From contig JALMQS010000153.1 of assembly GCA_024734495.1 (NCBI GenBank), positions 15,236,789-15,300,788 on the forward strand: 64,000 nt of DNA. Reading direction: 5' to 3'. How positions within the stretch are numbered: position 1 is the first letter of the stretch; every line of letters starts with the position of its first letter. The position numbers and the translations under genes were made by a program. The notes beneath the pieces were generated by a model. It had not been told where the DNA came from. It saw only the letters and a list, made by a program, of their open reading frames with translations, and made no database searches. This DNA comes from Forficula auricularia (taxonomy: Eukaryota; Arthropoda; Insecta; Dermaptera; Forficulidae). Below, piece after piece: positions 14,190 to 29,300 of this stretch.

Positions 14190-17050
14190 GTTTGGGTCAG
14201 AGCAACGAACGCAACACAATTATTCAGATTCTGTACCTCAAAACCATTACCTATGGAAAAATAATTCGATTGAATAATGTTTTGGATTTTTATTAGTATT
14301 TTATTCTAGAATCGTTTTAGCATTAATAAATAACGTTTTGTCCTTATACAATACTTATTGACTTTTCAGTTTATTTTTATTTTTTAGAATATTCTATCAT
14401 AGTTGTATGTAATGGGTGTTTTTAATTATTTTTTTTTTTAAGCCGATAAAATTCATTTCAATTTTAGATTCTCGGAATTAATATCTCTCGCAATCATGAG
14501 TAATCAAATTCTTTCAAGATATGACATTGACTCGAATTAGTCGATATTATTTTTTAAATTTGTATTTAGTCATTTCAAAATTTCTTATAATATAGGTATA
14601 TAATTTTTTACTCCATATTTTATACGTTATATAGATGTGTATTCTTTATATTTAGATTAAAACAACGACTCAACACATCAATTATTCAGAATCTCTTAAT
14701 TAAAACCATAACTTAAGGGCGAACAATACGAGTGAATATTTATTTGGTTATTATTTAGGATTTTATTCTAGAATTGTTTTACCATAAATAACCTTTTGTT
14801 CTTATACCTGTTATTGAGTGTTCAATTCGTCATTGTTTTAACAAGAAAAAATATTCGTTATAATAAGATTTTATTTTATTTTAGTTCTAAGGGGTGTTAT
14901 TTAAAAGCGGATGAAATATGTTTCCATTTTAGATGTTCGCAAGTAACTTCGATTGCAATCGTGAGGTTGGAAATACTTGTATTAAATAGTCACTATTATT
15001 TTTTTATATTTGGATATCGTTATTTCAAAATTTATTTGATTGTATATAATTTTGTTTTTCCATATTTTCTGCATTATATGGATAGTAAATTGTTTGTAAA
15101 TTATACTTTTGGGTTAAAGCAACGAATACAACTCAATTATTCGGATTCTCTTACTTAAATCCATAACCTATGGGGGAATAATACGAGTGAATATTGATTT
15201 GGTCTTTAATTAGTATTTTATTCTAGAATCGTTTCAGCATTAATAACGTTTTGTTCTTATACAATACTTATTGACTTTTCAATTTGTTTTTATTTTTTAG
15301 TGATTTAGTATATTCTATCATAGTTATAATGGGTGTTTTTATTTATAATTATTTTTTTTTGTTTTTTTAAAGCGAATAAAATTCATTTCCATTTTAGATG
15401 CTCGGAATTAATATCTCTCGGAATCATGAGTAATCAACTACTTTCAAGATATGAAATCGACACGGATTAGTAGCTATTATTTTTTAAATTTTTATTTAGT
15501 CATTTCAAAATTTCTTATAATGTAGGTATATAATTTTTTTAGAGCATGTTTTATACGTTATATTGATGTACATTCTATATATTTAGATTAAAACAACGAA
15601 CTCAACAAATAAATTATTTAGATTCTCTTACTTAAAACTATAATTTAAGGGGGAACCATACGAGTGAATATTTATTTAGATATTATTTAGGATTTTATTC
15701 TAGAATTCTTTTACCATAAATAACCTTTTGTTCTTATAGCTATTATTGAGTTTTCAATTCGTTATTGTTATTAAAAGAAAAAATATACGTTATAATAAGA
15801 TTTTATTCAATTTTAGTTCTAAGGGTGTTATTTAAAAGCGGATAAAATTGGTTTCCATTTTAGATGTTCGCAAGTAACATCGATTGGAATCGTAAGTTTG
15901 GAAATACTTTAATGATATTAAATTTTCGCTATTATTTTTTTACATTTCGTCATTTCAAAATTTATTTGATTGTATATAATTTTGTTTTTCCATATTTTCT
16001 GCATTATATGGATAATAAATTGTTTGTAAATTATATATTTGGGTTAAAACCACTACTGCAACACAATTATTCAAATTCTCTTACTTAAATCCATAACATA
16101 TAGGGGAATAATACGAGTGAATATTGATTTGGTTTTTAATTAGTATTTTATTCTAGAATCGTTTTAGCATTAATAACTTTTTGTTCTTATATTTATTGAG
16201 TTTTCAATTTGTTTTTATTTTTTAGTGATTTAGTATATTTTATCATAGTTCTAATGGGTGTTTTTTATTTATTTATTTTTTTTTTAATCGGATAAAATTC
16301 ATTTATATTTTAGATGTTCGCAATTAATACTCGCAGTTAATATCTCTCGCAATCATGAGTAATCAAATTCTTTCAAGATATGAAATTGACTCAGATTAGT
16401 TGCTATTATTTTTTAAATTTGTATTTAGTCATTTCAAAAGTTCTTATTTTGTAGATATATAATTTTTTTAGTGCATATTTTATATCTTATGTGGTTGTAT
16501 ATTCTATATATATTTAGATTAAAACAACGAACTGAATACCTCAATTATTTATAGTCTCTTACTTAAAACCATAACTTAAGGGGGGGACCATATGAGTGAA
16601 TATTTATTTGGTTATTATTTAGGATTTTATTCTAAAATCGTTTTACCATAAATACCCTTTTGTTCTTATACCTATTTTTGAATTTTCAATTCGTTATTTT
16701 TATTAAAAGTAAAGATATTCGATATAATAAGATTTTTTTCTTTCTTTCTAAAGGGTGATATTTATATTTAAGATAAAATTGATTTCCATTTTAGTTCGCA
16801 AGTAACTTCGATCGCAATCGTGAGTTTGGAAATACTTTCATGATATTAAATTTTCGGTATTTTTTTTTTATATTTCAAAATTTATTTGATTGCATAGTTT
16901 TTTTTGTTTATTTTTTTGCATATTTTCTATATTACTTATATGGATAATAAATTGTTTGTAAATTATAATATATTTAAGTTAAATCAACGAACGCACCATA
17001 ATTGTTCAGGTGCTGTTCCTCAAAACCATTAACTATGAGCGAATAATACG
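14190..17050. repeat. Satellite-1 dimeric higher-order repeat (~0.93 kb)
   Basis: Landmarks at 14194, 14654, 15110, 15586, 16038, 16518 and 16978 are spaced about 450-480 bp and alternate between two types. Type B units (14654, 15586, 16518) read 'tagattaaaacaacga' and are preceded by 'atctctcgcaatcatgag' or a close variant. Type A units read 'gggt.aaa' and are preceded by 'cgattg/cgatcgcaatcgtgag'. Same-type spacing is about 930-935 bp, so the current unit of homogenisation is a dimer. Confidence 0.78.
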
Positions 17051-18436
17051 AGTGAATATTGATTTAGTTTTTAATTAATATTTTATTCTAGAATCGTTTT
17101 AGTATTAATAACTTTTTGTTCTTATACTTATTATATTTGTATTTATTGAGTTTTCATTTTGTTTTTGTTATTTAATGGAAGGAACACAGTTATATGTATC
17201 GTATTCAGGATTCTCTACAGCATAAGTAATTTTTTTGAATAATTATTTCTATCTATATTTATATTCATTAGATCTTTTTTAAATACATATAAAAATTTGA
17301 ATAATATCTGTAGTTATATATATTTATATTTTTAAAATTTCAGTTTTTTCATTTTTTTTCATTAGCATGTTTCGTCAAGGGGAAAATTAAAAACATTTGT
17401 TTTTCTTAATTGTGAAATATACCTGCTAATAGCCTAAGGAGGATTTTATATGTGAATAATAATAGATTTATTAATTGTAAGATTTACTCATTTCAAAGTG
17501 TTCGTGTATTTTTTATTATCCTGATATTGGGAATAGTTACAAATGATAATATTTATATGTATCACAAGAATTAAATAAATTTAGGTTGTATTTTTAAGTA
17601 ATTAATAATTTTAGTTAAATTATATAATTATTAAATTAATTTAACTATAAATATTGATTTCGATTTTATCAGAATACCAATCGCAATTCAAAATCGTAAA
17701 TACGGTAATGACCTTAGCAGTCGATTCACCTTTAAACCCTCAATTCGTAAATACTTTGAAGATATAAAATGTAAACGTTTTAGTTTTATTTTTTTACTCT
17801 TTGATTTATTCATTTTAAAATTTACTTATTTAATTCGACTGTATTCATTTTTTTTATTTGATGTGTTCTACCTTATGCGTATAATTATAATTAGTTTGTA
17901 TATTAGCATATATATTTAGATTAAACCAAAGAGCGCATTCAGATAGTACCTTTTTTATTTAAATTCTCTACTCTACCATAAAACCACATTTGAGTATGTT
18001 TCTTGGATGATTATTTATATATTTATTTATTGAGTTAATATGAAAATTTTAGTACCCGGACAAATTATCAGTTTGTTTCGTAAATTATGAGATTAATTCT
18101 ATTTGTAATAGTTGATACCTATAGTTATATATATATATATCATCTTATGATATTTTTAATTCAAATTTTCATCATTTACTTTATTAAAATGTTTCTTCAG
18201 AAAAAATCTTAAAACAATTTTTTTTTCCAATAAGAAAAATATATCTACTTAATATTTACTAAGAGTCTAGTGGGCGATGTTTAAATGTGAACAGTATTAA
18301 ATTTATAAATGATAAAATTGAATCATTTCATTTTAAGTTATTCGAATATTTCTATTGTAATCATAATATTGAAAATATTTCAAAATGATCATATTTATTA
18401 GTATTACATGATTTAATTGGGGTTGTATTTTTAAGT

Positions 18437-18462
18437 CTTTTTTTTTTTTTTTTTTTTTTTTT
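18437..18462. repeat. Poly-T run (~24 T)
   Basis: A homopolymer run within eroded satellite-1 DNA. It could be the reversed tail of an old retroposed copy, but nothing recognisable adjoins it. Confidence 0.85.
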
Positions 18463-19394
18463 GAAATTCGTTGATTATTTTATTTAAAATTCTCTCTCTT
18501 TTTTATTATAGGGCTACGTATATACTATATATATACTAATTTGATATATTTTATTGTGATTAAAAACTACTAATATTGATTTTAAAGTTATTAATCAGGT
18601 AGATTTTTTTATAAACGTGAAACACCAAATTTTCGGTATGTTTTGAATTTATTCATTTTCCTACTATATTGAAAATTAAAAAACCATAGATTCAATTCGT
18701 CTCGTTTTTAATTATTCTTTAGTACCTAATATTAAATGCAAATTTTCTCATGATTTAATATTATCTATATAATATTTATTAGTTGGTAATATTTATTTAT
18801 ATTTTATTTCATTATTTAAACATTTATAATCAAATATAATTGAAATTTGGGTGTATATAAATATCTTTTAAAGTACATATATATCATTTTTTAATTGTAT
18901 ATTTTTACCATATATGAATAATAAATAATTTGTATATTATATTTTTAGGATTAAGCAATGAACGCAACACGCACTTATTATATATCGTATTCAGATTCTT
19001 TAAAGGAATACCATATCAAATGGGAAAATTAAAAATGATCATACGAGGGTGTCATATCAGAAGCATTTGCCTATAAATATTCAAAACTTTATTTAAGCTT
19101 TAAAACTTTTTACATTGTAGGTGTTTTCAAATAAGTTATTTTTTTAATGAAAAAATACGTAAAATTAAGAGTATAATATTGTTGTCCTAATGGGGATGTG
19201 AATAAAAATTTTATAAATCATATTATCTCCCTTGTTTTTTCATATATTTTCTGTCATAGATCTGAGTTAAACTAACGAACTCAAAACAATTATTATATTT
19301 ATTTATATTTTCATCAAAAAATTATTTTGTCTTATTTGATATTTAAATTTATGTTTGTCATAATATTTTTTTAAAACAATTTTTTCTAATATCG

Positions 19395-19490
19395 CCTCCT
19401 GCCTTGCTTTACGCAGCTTCGTAAAAGATCCGGCAAAATGGTTGCCTCTATTCAGGCGTCTCCAGCGGACAGGGTTAAGAATTCTTGTTT
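19395..19490 (+). repeat. Dispersed ~95 bp repeat, copy B
   Basis: Same family as 2546-2640. It contains 'ttacgcagcttcgtaaaaga', 'attcaggcgt' and 'ccagcggacag'. The + frame is open and shares LRSFVK and FRR with copy A. The flanks differ from those of the other copies. Confidence 0.6.
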
Positions 19491-21799
19491 AGAAATTAAA
19501 ATATAAAAAGAATACTAACTTCCTTATTCGAGGAACCTCAATATCATTAGAACTATTATATATCGATTTGAATAGTTTTCAGGTGTAGAGAATTAATTAA
19601 TTTTTTGTGACTGATTTAAAAGCCTTAAACCTTTGACTTTAATTTAATTTGATTTTTTTTTTATACATAAGTAATTTGCTTTTTGATTTCTGTTCTTATA
19701 CATAAGAGGTAGTATTTTTAATTTTTAATTTTCTTTGAAACTATGTTATATATTTATATTTGGGTTAAACCAACGAATAAAACCGAATTATTCTAAATGT
19801 TTACTTCAAAACCTAAGGTCACCCGCCATTAGTCAATGTAATATTTTTACACCTAATTTTTTTTATTTTATTTTATAAACATATCGAAAAAACGTCCATT
19901 GAATGATTTCGGCGGGATATTTCACTTTTCATTTATGTAAATTTTTTTTTTAATATTCCTATTTTCAGTTTACCTATCGAAATATTTTTTATTAATTTAT
20001 GTTTTTAGAAATTTTGTTTTACATCCGCAATTATTATTTAGCCCTTGATTTCGTCATTTCAAAATTTATTTCCTTGCACTATTATTATTATTTTCTACAT
20101 TATAAGGATAATATTTTTTCAATTAAATATTTTGGTTAAAGCAACAAACGAGATAAATTTATTGAGATTCTCATACTTGGAATCATACGGATGAATATTG
20201 ATTTAGTTCTTATAGTTAGAATTTTATTCTAGAATCTTTTTAGCATAAATAACGTTTTGTTCTATTACTTATTATTGCGTTTTTTATTTAGTGGGACAAT
20301 ATAAGTACATTATACTTAGATTTTATTTAATCATAGTTCTAAGGGGTGTTTTTTTAATTGGTTATCATTCAGATATTCGCATTTAATATAGATCTTAAAC
20401 ATGACTTTGGAAATACTTGAAATAGATTAAATTGAAACGTATTACTCGTATTTGCTATTATTTTTTCACACTTTGATTTCGTTACTTCAATATTTATTTG
20501 ATTGTATATCATTTTTTTATTGCATATTCCATACCTGATATGGGTAATATAGTTTATATATTTTATATTTGGGTTAAAGCAACGAACGCAACACAATTAT
20601 TCAGATTCCTACTCTATTATATTTGGGCTAAAGTAACGAATAGAATATAATTATTCTAAATTCCTAACTCAAAACCTAAGGTCACCCACCATAGTCAATA
20701 TAATATTTTTACACTTTGGTTTTCTAATTTCATTTTATTTTTTATATATAAAAGTATGTGGAAAAAACAACTATTGAAAGAATTCGCCGCAATTTTTAAC
20801 TTTTAATTTATAATTTTTTTTTTCAGTTTATCGTCATATTCTTTATTAATTTGTTTTTAGAAAATATTTTTTTATATCCGCTATTATTTTTTTACACCTT
20901 GATTTCGTCATTTCAAAATTTATTTGCTTGCATTATCATTATTATTTTTTACATTATATAGATAATCGTTTTTCAATTATATATATATGTGGGTTAAAGA
21001 AACGAACGGGATACAATTATTCAGATTCTCTTACTTGGAATAATACGGATAAATATTGATCTAGTTCTTAGTTAGAATTGTATTCTACAATTTTTTTCTT
21101 ATTTAGTGGGAAACATACGTTATAGTTAGATTTTATTTTATCATAGTTCTAAGGGGTGTATTTTTTAAATAGGTTTCCATTTAGATATTCGCATGTAATA
21201 TAGATCTTAATCGTGACTTTGGAAATACTTGAAATAGATTAAATTGAAACGTATTATTTGCTATTATTTTTTCACACTTTCATTTCGTTACTTCAATATT
21301 TATTTGATTTTATATCATTTTTTATATTGCATATTCTATACCTGATACGAATAATATAGTTAATATATTTTATATTTGTGTTAAATCAACTAACGCAACA
21401 CAATTATTCAGATTCACTACTTCAAAACCATAGGGGAAATTAAATGGGGGAATATTGATTTATGATTTTATTCTCCAACCGTTTTAGCATATTAACTATT
21501 TTTTTTACTTATTCAATATTTTTAATTTGCTTTTGTTATTTATTGCAAAAATGTTTTATAATAAGAGTTTATTCTACCATAGTAAGGGGTGTTTTTTAAA
21601 ATAGGATAAAATTCGTTTCTATTTTAGATGTTCGTAACTAAAATTATTTTTTCATATTTTATACTTTATGTTGATAAAAAATTTGGAAATACTTGAAATA
21701 GATTAAATTGAAACGTATTATTTGCTATTATTTTTTCACACTTTCATTTCGTTACTTCAATATTTATTTGATTGTTTTATTCCATACCTGAAATGGGTA

Positions 21800-24700
21800 A
21801 TATAGTTTATATATTTTATATTTGGCTTAAAGAAACGAACGGAACACAATTATTCAGATTCTCTACTTCAGAATCATAGGGGAAATCATACGGGCGAATA
21901 TTGATTTGGTTCTTATTGAGGATTCAATTCTCGAATCGTTTTAGTATAATTTTCTTTTACTTATTCAATGGATTTTTAATTATTTATTAGAAAAATGGAG
22001 GTATAATAAGGGGTGTTTTTTTCAAATCGGATAAAATTCATTTCCATTCTAGATGTTCGCAAGTAATATCGATCGTAATCGTGATTAATACTTTAAAAAT
22101 ATGTTTTTGAAATTGATTAGTCGCTATTAATTTTTTCAAATCTAATTTCATTATTTCATAATTGTTAATCATGTTTTTGTTGCATTGTTATTTTATAGTA
22201 TGTATGAATAATATAGTGTAACTATATCTATGTATTTGGGTTAAAGCAAAGAAAAGAACACAATTATTCAAAACGAATACCTCATAAACTAAAATACGAG
22301 TGAATATTTATTTAATTCTTATTTATTTTAGAATAGTTTTAGTATGATTAACGTAATGTTCTTATAGCTATTGAGTTTTCAATTTATTTTTGTTATTTTG
22401 TAATATTTTATAGCTCGTGTGTTTTTTCTTAGCTTTTCTAACATTATCTTGGTTAAAGTAACAACGCAGCACAATTATATTAATAGTATTCAGATTCTCT
22501 ACCGCAAACCCATAAACAAAAGAATATTTTATATTATTTCACTTCAAAATCGTTTGTGTATAAGTACCTACCTATATTTCAACTCATAATATTTACATAT
22601 TTATGCATCAAGAAAGAAATGTAATATTTGTACACTTTTATTTCCTCATTTCAAAATTCATTTCTTAAATTACTATCTATAGGTATTGAAAATTCATCTA
22701 TTGAATGATATCAGAGGTATCACTTAAAAAATTTTCATTTTTCATATTTCTATTTTCAACTTATCATATTCGTTATAATTGTATATTTTCAGAAATTCGG
22801 TTTTTATATCCTCTTATTTTTTTACGCTATAATTTCGTCATTTCAAAATTTATTTGATTCTATATCAATGCATATTTTCAACATAATATTGATGATAAAT
22901 AGTTTGTATATTATATATTTGGGTTAAAGTAAAATACCCAACACAATTATTCTCATTCTGTACCTCAAAAACATTTATCGTAATCATATCTACTAGTTAA
23001 TATCAATTTGCACTTCTTATTTAGATTTTTATTCTACAATCGTTGTAGCATAATTACTGTTTTGCTCTTATACTTATGAATATGGATTTTCAATTTGTTT
23101 TTGTAATTTATTGGAAAAAAATAAGTTATACCTACTAAGAATTAATTCTATCATATTTTTTAGGTGTTTTTTAAAAGCGAATAAAATTGTTTCTATTTTA
23201 GATATTCGCAAGTAATATCGATCGCACGTTTCATCTGGGGTACTTTCGTAATATTAAATTAAAACGTATTAGTCGCTATTTTTTGTTTATATATATATCT
23301 AAATTTCATTATTTTAAAATTTATTTGACTTTACTTCTTTTAATGTATATTTTCTACATGATACGGATAATAAACATTCCTATATTATATATTTGAGTTA
23401 AAACACTATATTTTTTATTATTTTGTCACACCATGATTTCTTCATTTCAAACTTTATTGAATATATATGATTATTTTATTGAATAATCCTTACATTATAT
23501 GGGCAATAAATACTAATGGTTGGATTTTTCTCTTTTTATATATAAAATTAATTGGTAATATTTTCAGTTTATATCATTCTTCATAAATTTATATTTTTAT
23601 AAATTCTAATTTTACCATTTATCGGCTATTATTATTATTATTATTATTTTTTTTTGTTTAATTTCGTCATTTTAATGTGTATTTATTGTATATCGTCGCA
23701 AAAATCATTGGATATTTGTTCTATTAATATTTATATATTTATTCATAAAAAAAGATTTTAATTTGCAAAATAAATAAAATACCCATGTTTGCATATTTTC
23801 TAAGTTACATTGATAATAAATAATAGTTTATATAAATATACCTATACCTTTATATAGTATAAGTAACGAACCTTTATATGTATAGTTACAAGATACTCTA
23901 CCACAAAACCGCACAAGTACATTTTTTCGAAAATGTATACCTATATTTATTCATTATATCATTTTTATCTATAAAAATTAGAGTGGGGACGATACAATTC
24001 ATGTTTCGTAAATTATTTTAGGTTAATTTTATTTGTAATTACTTAATATCTGTAGTTATATATCGGCAGGATTTTTACTTGTTCATTTTATTTGAAACTC
24101 TATTATATTTGGGGTAAAGCAACGAATTGAACAGAATTATTCTAAATTCCTACCTCAAAACCTAAGGTCACCCACCATTAGTCAATGTAATATTTTTAGA
24201 CTTTGGATTTCTAATTTCATTTTTTTATTTTTTTTATTTTTTTTTTTATACATATATAAATATGTCGAAAAGACATCTATTGAATGATTTCGTCGGAATT
24301 TTTCACTTTTCATTTATAAATTTTTTTTAATATTCATATTTTCAGTTTATCATCATATTGTTTATTAATTTATGTTTTTAGAAATTTTGTTTTTATATCG
24401 GCAATTATTTTTTTACACCTTGATTTCGTCATTTCAAAATTTATTTGATTGCATTATCATTATTATTTTTTACATTATATAGATAATCGTTTTTCAATTA
24501 TATATATGTGGGTTAAAGAAACGAACGGGATACAATTATTCATATTCTCTTACTTGGAATAACACGGATGAATATTGATTTAGTTCTTAGTTAGAATTGT
24601 ATTCTAGAATTTTTTTTTGTTTATAGTGGGAAAATATATACATTATACTTAGATTTTATTTTATTATTGTTCTAAGGGGTGTATTTTTTAAATGGGTTTC

Positions 24701-26340
24701 CATTTAGATATTCGCATGTAATATAGATCTTAATCGTGACTTTGGAAATACTTGAAATAGATTAAATTGAAACCTATTATTTGCTATTATTTTTTCACAC
24801 TTTCATTTCGTTACTTCAATATTTATTTGATATTATTTCATTTTTTTATTTTTCATATTCTATACCTGATACGGATAATATAGTTAATATATTTTATATT
24901 TGTGTTAAATCAACGAACGCAACACAATTAATCAGATTCTCCACTTCAAAACCATAGGGGAAATTAAATGGGGGAATATTGATTTATGATTTTATTCTCG
25001 AACCGTTTTAGCATACTCTTTTTTTACTTATTCAATATATTTTTTATTTGCTTTTGTTATTTATTGGAAAAATATGTTATATACTAAGAGTTTATTCTAC
25101 CATAGTAAGGGGTGTTTTTTAAAATCGGATAAAATTCGTTTCTATTTTAGATGTTCGCAAGTAATATTATTTTTTTCATACTTTATACCTTATATAGATC
25201 AAATAATTTGCATATTATGTATTTGGGTTATAGCAACGAACGGACAGTTATATGTATCATATCGACGTTATTTGGCGCAAAACCGCACAAGTATATTTTT
25301 TCGATCATTATTTATACCTACTACTATATTTATTCATTAGATCGTTTTTAAATATAATAATAATTAGAGTGGGAACGATACAGATCATGTCCCTTAAATT
25401 AATAGGTGTATATCGGCAGGATTTTAATTTTTTTTTTTCATTTTATTTGAAACTATGTTATTCTTTTGATATTATTTATTTTTATAAACTTTATATTTTA
25501 CTCACTTCAGCTTTTCGTCATTTACTTTTAGATATTGATAACCGATGTATGTTTTAATGGGAAAATATTGATGTTTCTTGTAATTGTTATATTGGAAATA
25601 GTGGTAATTGTAATATTTATATACGGTATTAATTTTAATTGTATAACTTCAAGATTCAACTATGTTTTCGTGACTTAGAATTTCTAAAATTCGATCATTC
25701 AAATAGAAAGATTTTCGAGGGGTTAATTACAATTTTTTTACTAAATATTAGATTGTAAATTCTATTGGTTTCATGTTTTTCTCTTTTAATAGATTAATAA
25801 TATTACTCCAAATTTTTTGCGCTATCTTAGAAAGAATTAAGGATATTATTATCATAAGGAATTTTTTTTTTGACCATAGTATTAATTTTTCGTTTCGTTT
25901 ATAGATATTCTCAAGTCAATAATTCTATTCATTGCACTCGTCAATGTGGAAATATTTTCTCTTATATACCTTTTAAAAAATAATATCTATTGGTCTCTTT
26001 TTTTTTTTATTTTAACCTTTGATTTTACCATCAAATTAGGTTCTAATTCGTATAATAATAAATATACTTTTTCTAAATACGCATTTCATTTTTTTATTTT
26101 ATCTTTATATCTATTATAAATTGTTTGAATATCATAGATTCGGGGAGTTCAAACAAAAAACCCAATAAAACCTTAATTATTCTATTAAAATTATTTACCG
26201 CAAATTCATAATCAAAGGATAAAATAATCATCAAACATAGATGAATAGTTTTTTGTTTATATAATGTTCGTTCAGAGTAAAAATTATAAAAAAATAATTT
26301 GTTTTTAATGGGAAAATATACCCAATATATCATATCAAAT
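21800..26340. repeat. Left copy of multi-kilobase duplication inside satellite 1
   Basis: Specific non-consensus features recur in the same order about 7.4-9 kb further right: 22232 with 29700, 22449 with 29905, 22660 with 30308, 22917 with 30542, 23393 with 31006, 25154 with 34108, and 25660 with 34420. The offset grows along the pair, partly because of the 481 bp insertion at 31095 and further indels. This copy contains the empty site for that insertion, just after 23472. Confidence 0.7.
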
Positions 26341-29300
26341 GGGAAAATTAATAATGATCATTCGAGTGTGTCATATCAAAAGTATTTGCCTATAAATATA
26401 CAAAACTTTATTTAAGCTTTAAAACCTTTTTCATTATGGGTGTTTTCAAATAAGTTATTTTTTTTTAAATGAAAAAATACGTAATATTAGGAGTATAATA
26501 TTGTTGTTCTAATGAGGAATTTTTAAACGTTAATCAAATTATTTTTATAAATCATATTTTGTACCTTGTATGTTTTTACTTTACCATACAGAGTAATTTC
26601 ACATATATTCTAGCTTAGATCTGGGTTAAGCTAACGAACTCAACACAATTATTATATTTATAGTATTTAGATTCTCTAGCACAAAATCATAAACGATTGT
26701 GAAATTTTCAATCATACATAGGGTTTCACATTCAAATCTTTTCCGTTTAAGTATATTTATTTCTTCTATAAATATTTATAAATTTACTCATTTAAACTGA
26801 TTTCGTAAAGGAGTAATTATTAATTATTTTAAATTTACCATAAAATCATGAATTTAATTGACTTCGACTTTTGATGTTCGCAGATAATATCAATTAAATT
26901 TCATTTTTATTTAATAAATTTAATATTATTATTAGATATTTATTCCATTTTTATATGCAAGTAATTTATTTCATTTGCATTTGTGAAATTGAAACGTGTA
27001 CTTTAAAATATAGTTAAAAAATAGGGTTTTAATTAAATGTCATAATTATTTTTTATTATTTAATTTATCTTTTATTATTTAATTTCGTCATATTTTAATC
27101 AAAATATCAGTTAGAAAAGTAAAATCAAAAAATATTTAATTCAAAAAAATTAATTGAATTACTTAAAATTATTTAAATCAAATTTAAATTTATTGAAAAA
27201 AGAACAAACATTTAAATTATAAAATTAGAGGAAAAGGGAACTTTTCAAAACTGAGTATGATGTATGCAGTGAATTAATAATTTTTAAGGATAAATATCTA
27301 AATCTGATATAATCATCATGAATTAATATTTTCTTACTTAGAATCAAAAGGCCGTTGCTATAATAATAGATATTAACAAATTAAACTCTACTAGTCGAAA
27401 ACCTGTCTATACTTGTACTTGGCTGAGCTAGAATCGCCCTTTTTTACTTTTTCATTTTATTTGAAACTATGTTAACATTATATATGGGTCAAAGCAACGA
27501 ATACAACCGAATTATTCTAACTTTCTACCCTAAAACCTAAGGTCACCTACCATTAGTTAATGTAATATTTTTACACTTTGGTTTCCTTTTTTCAAAATTC
27601 ATTTTTTAATTCAATATGTATATCGAAAATACATCTATTGAATTGTTTCGGTGGAATTTTTTCCCTTTTCATTTATAAAATTTATTTTTAATACTTATTA
27701 CTATTTTCAGTTTTCATCATATTCTTTATAAATAGTTTTTTTATTTCCCTTATTATTTTTTTAGACCTTGATTTCATCAATTCAAAATTTATTTTCTTGC
27801 ATTATCATTATTATTTTCTACGTCATATAGATAATGGTTTTTCAATTATATATTAAAGCAACGAACGCAATACAATTATTCAGATTCTCTAATTCAGAAC
27901 CATAGGGGAAATCATACAGGGGAATATTGATTTTGTTCTGATATAATATTTAATTCACGAATCGGCTTAGAATAATTAACTCTTTTTCTTTTACTTATTC
28001 AATGGATTTTTAATTTTCTAATTTCAATATTTATTTTTTTATAAGTATTTCGGAAAAAATCTATTAAATAATTTTTAAATAATTTCTCTTTTTATTTATA
28101 GGTTTTTTTTTTAATATTCCTATTTTCAGATTATCGTCATATTCTTTATTAATTTGTTTTTATATTCGCGAATATATTTTAACACCTTGATTTCGTCATT
28201 TCAAAATTTATTTACTTGCATTATCATTTACTATGTTTAATGAATAATAGTTTTTCAATTATATAATTGTGTTAGAGCAACGAATGCGATAAAATTATTT
28301 GGATTCTTTTAGTTGGAATAATACGAATTTATTACGGATTTATTATTTATGCCTAAATTTATTCATTAGATATTTTACAACTATAAAAATTACTGTGGGG
28401 ACGATACAATTCATGTTTTGTAAATTTTTAGGTTAATATTATTTGTAATTACTTAATACCTGTATAGTTATATATCGGCAGGATTTTTACATTTTCATTT
28501 TATTTGTAACTTTATTATATTTGGGTTAAAGCAACGAATAGAATATAATTGTTCTAAACTAATACCCCAAAACCTAAGATCACCCGCCATTAGTCAATGT
28601 AATATTTTTACACTTGGGTTTTCTAATTTCATTTTTTTTTTATATATATATAAAAGTATGTGGAAAAAACTTTTATTGAATGATTTCGAAGGAATTTTTC
28701 AGTTATAATTTATAAAAAAAATTTTAATATTCCTATTTTCAGTTTATCATCATATTTTTTTATTATTTTCATGTTTTTAGAAATTTTGTTTTTATATCCG
28801 CAATTATAATAGTTTTTCAATTAAATATTTGGGTTTAAAGCAACAAACGCGATACAATTATTCAGATTATCATACTTGGAATAATACGGATGAATATTAA
28901 TTTAGTTCTTAGTTGGAATTTTATTCTAAAACCTTTTTTACATAAATAAAGTTTTGTTCTAATATTTATTGTTTTTTATATATATATATAGGTATGGTAT
29001 AGTGTGAAAATATTCGTTATACTTAGATTTTATTTTATAAAAGTTTTAAGGAGTGTTTTTTTAATGGGTTCTATTTAGATATTCACATGTAATATAGATC
29101 TTAATCGGGACTTTGGAAATACTTAAAAAACATTATGTTTTCACACTTTGATTTCGTTACTTCAATATTTATTTGATTTTCTATTATTTTGTTATATTGA
29201 ATATTCTATATATAATATGGATTATATAGTTTGTTTATTTTATATTTTGGTTAAAGCAACGAACGCAACAAAATTATTCAGATTCTCTACTTCAAAACCT

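Noticed and set aside
15864..16088. Open frames beginning MFASN at several satellite-1 monomers as a conserved small protein
   Set aside because: The similarity follows from the DNA repeat. Most monomers have frameshifts or early stops just after the shared start, and no codon-level constraint is visible.
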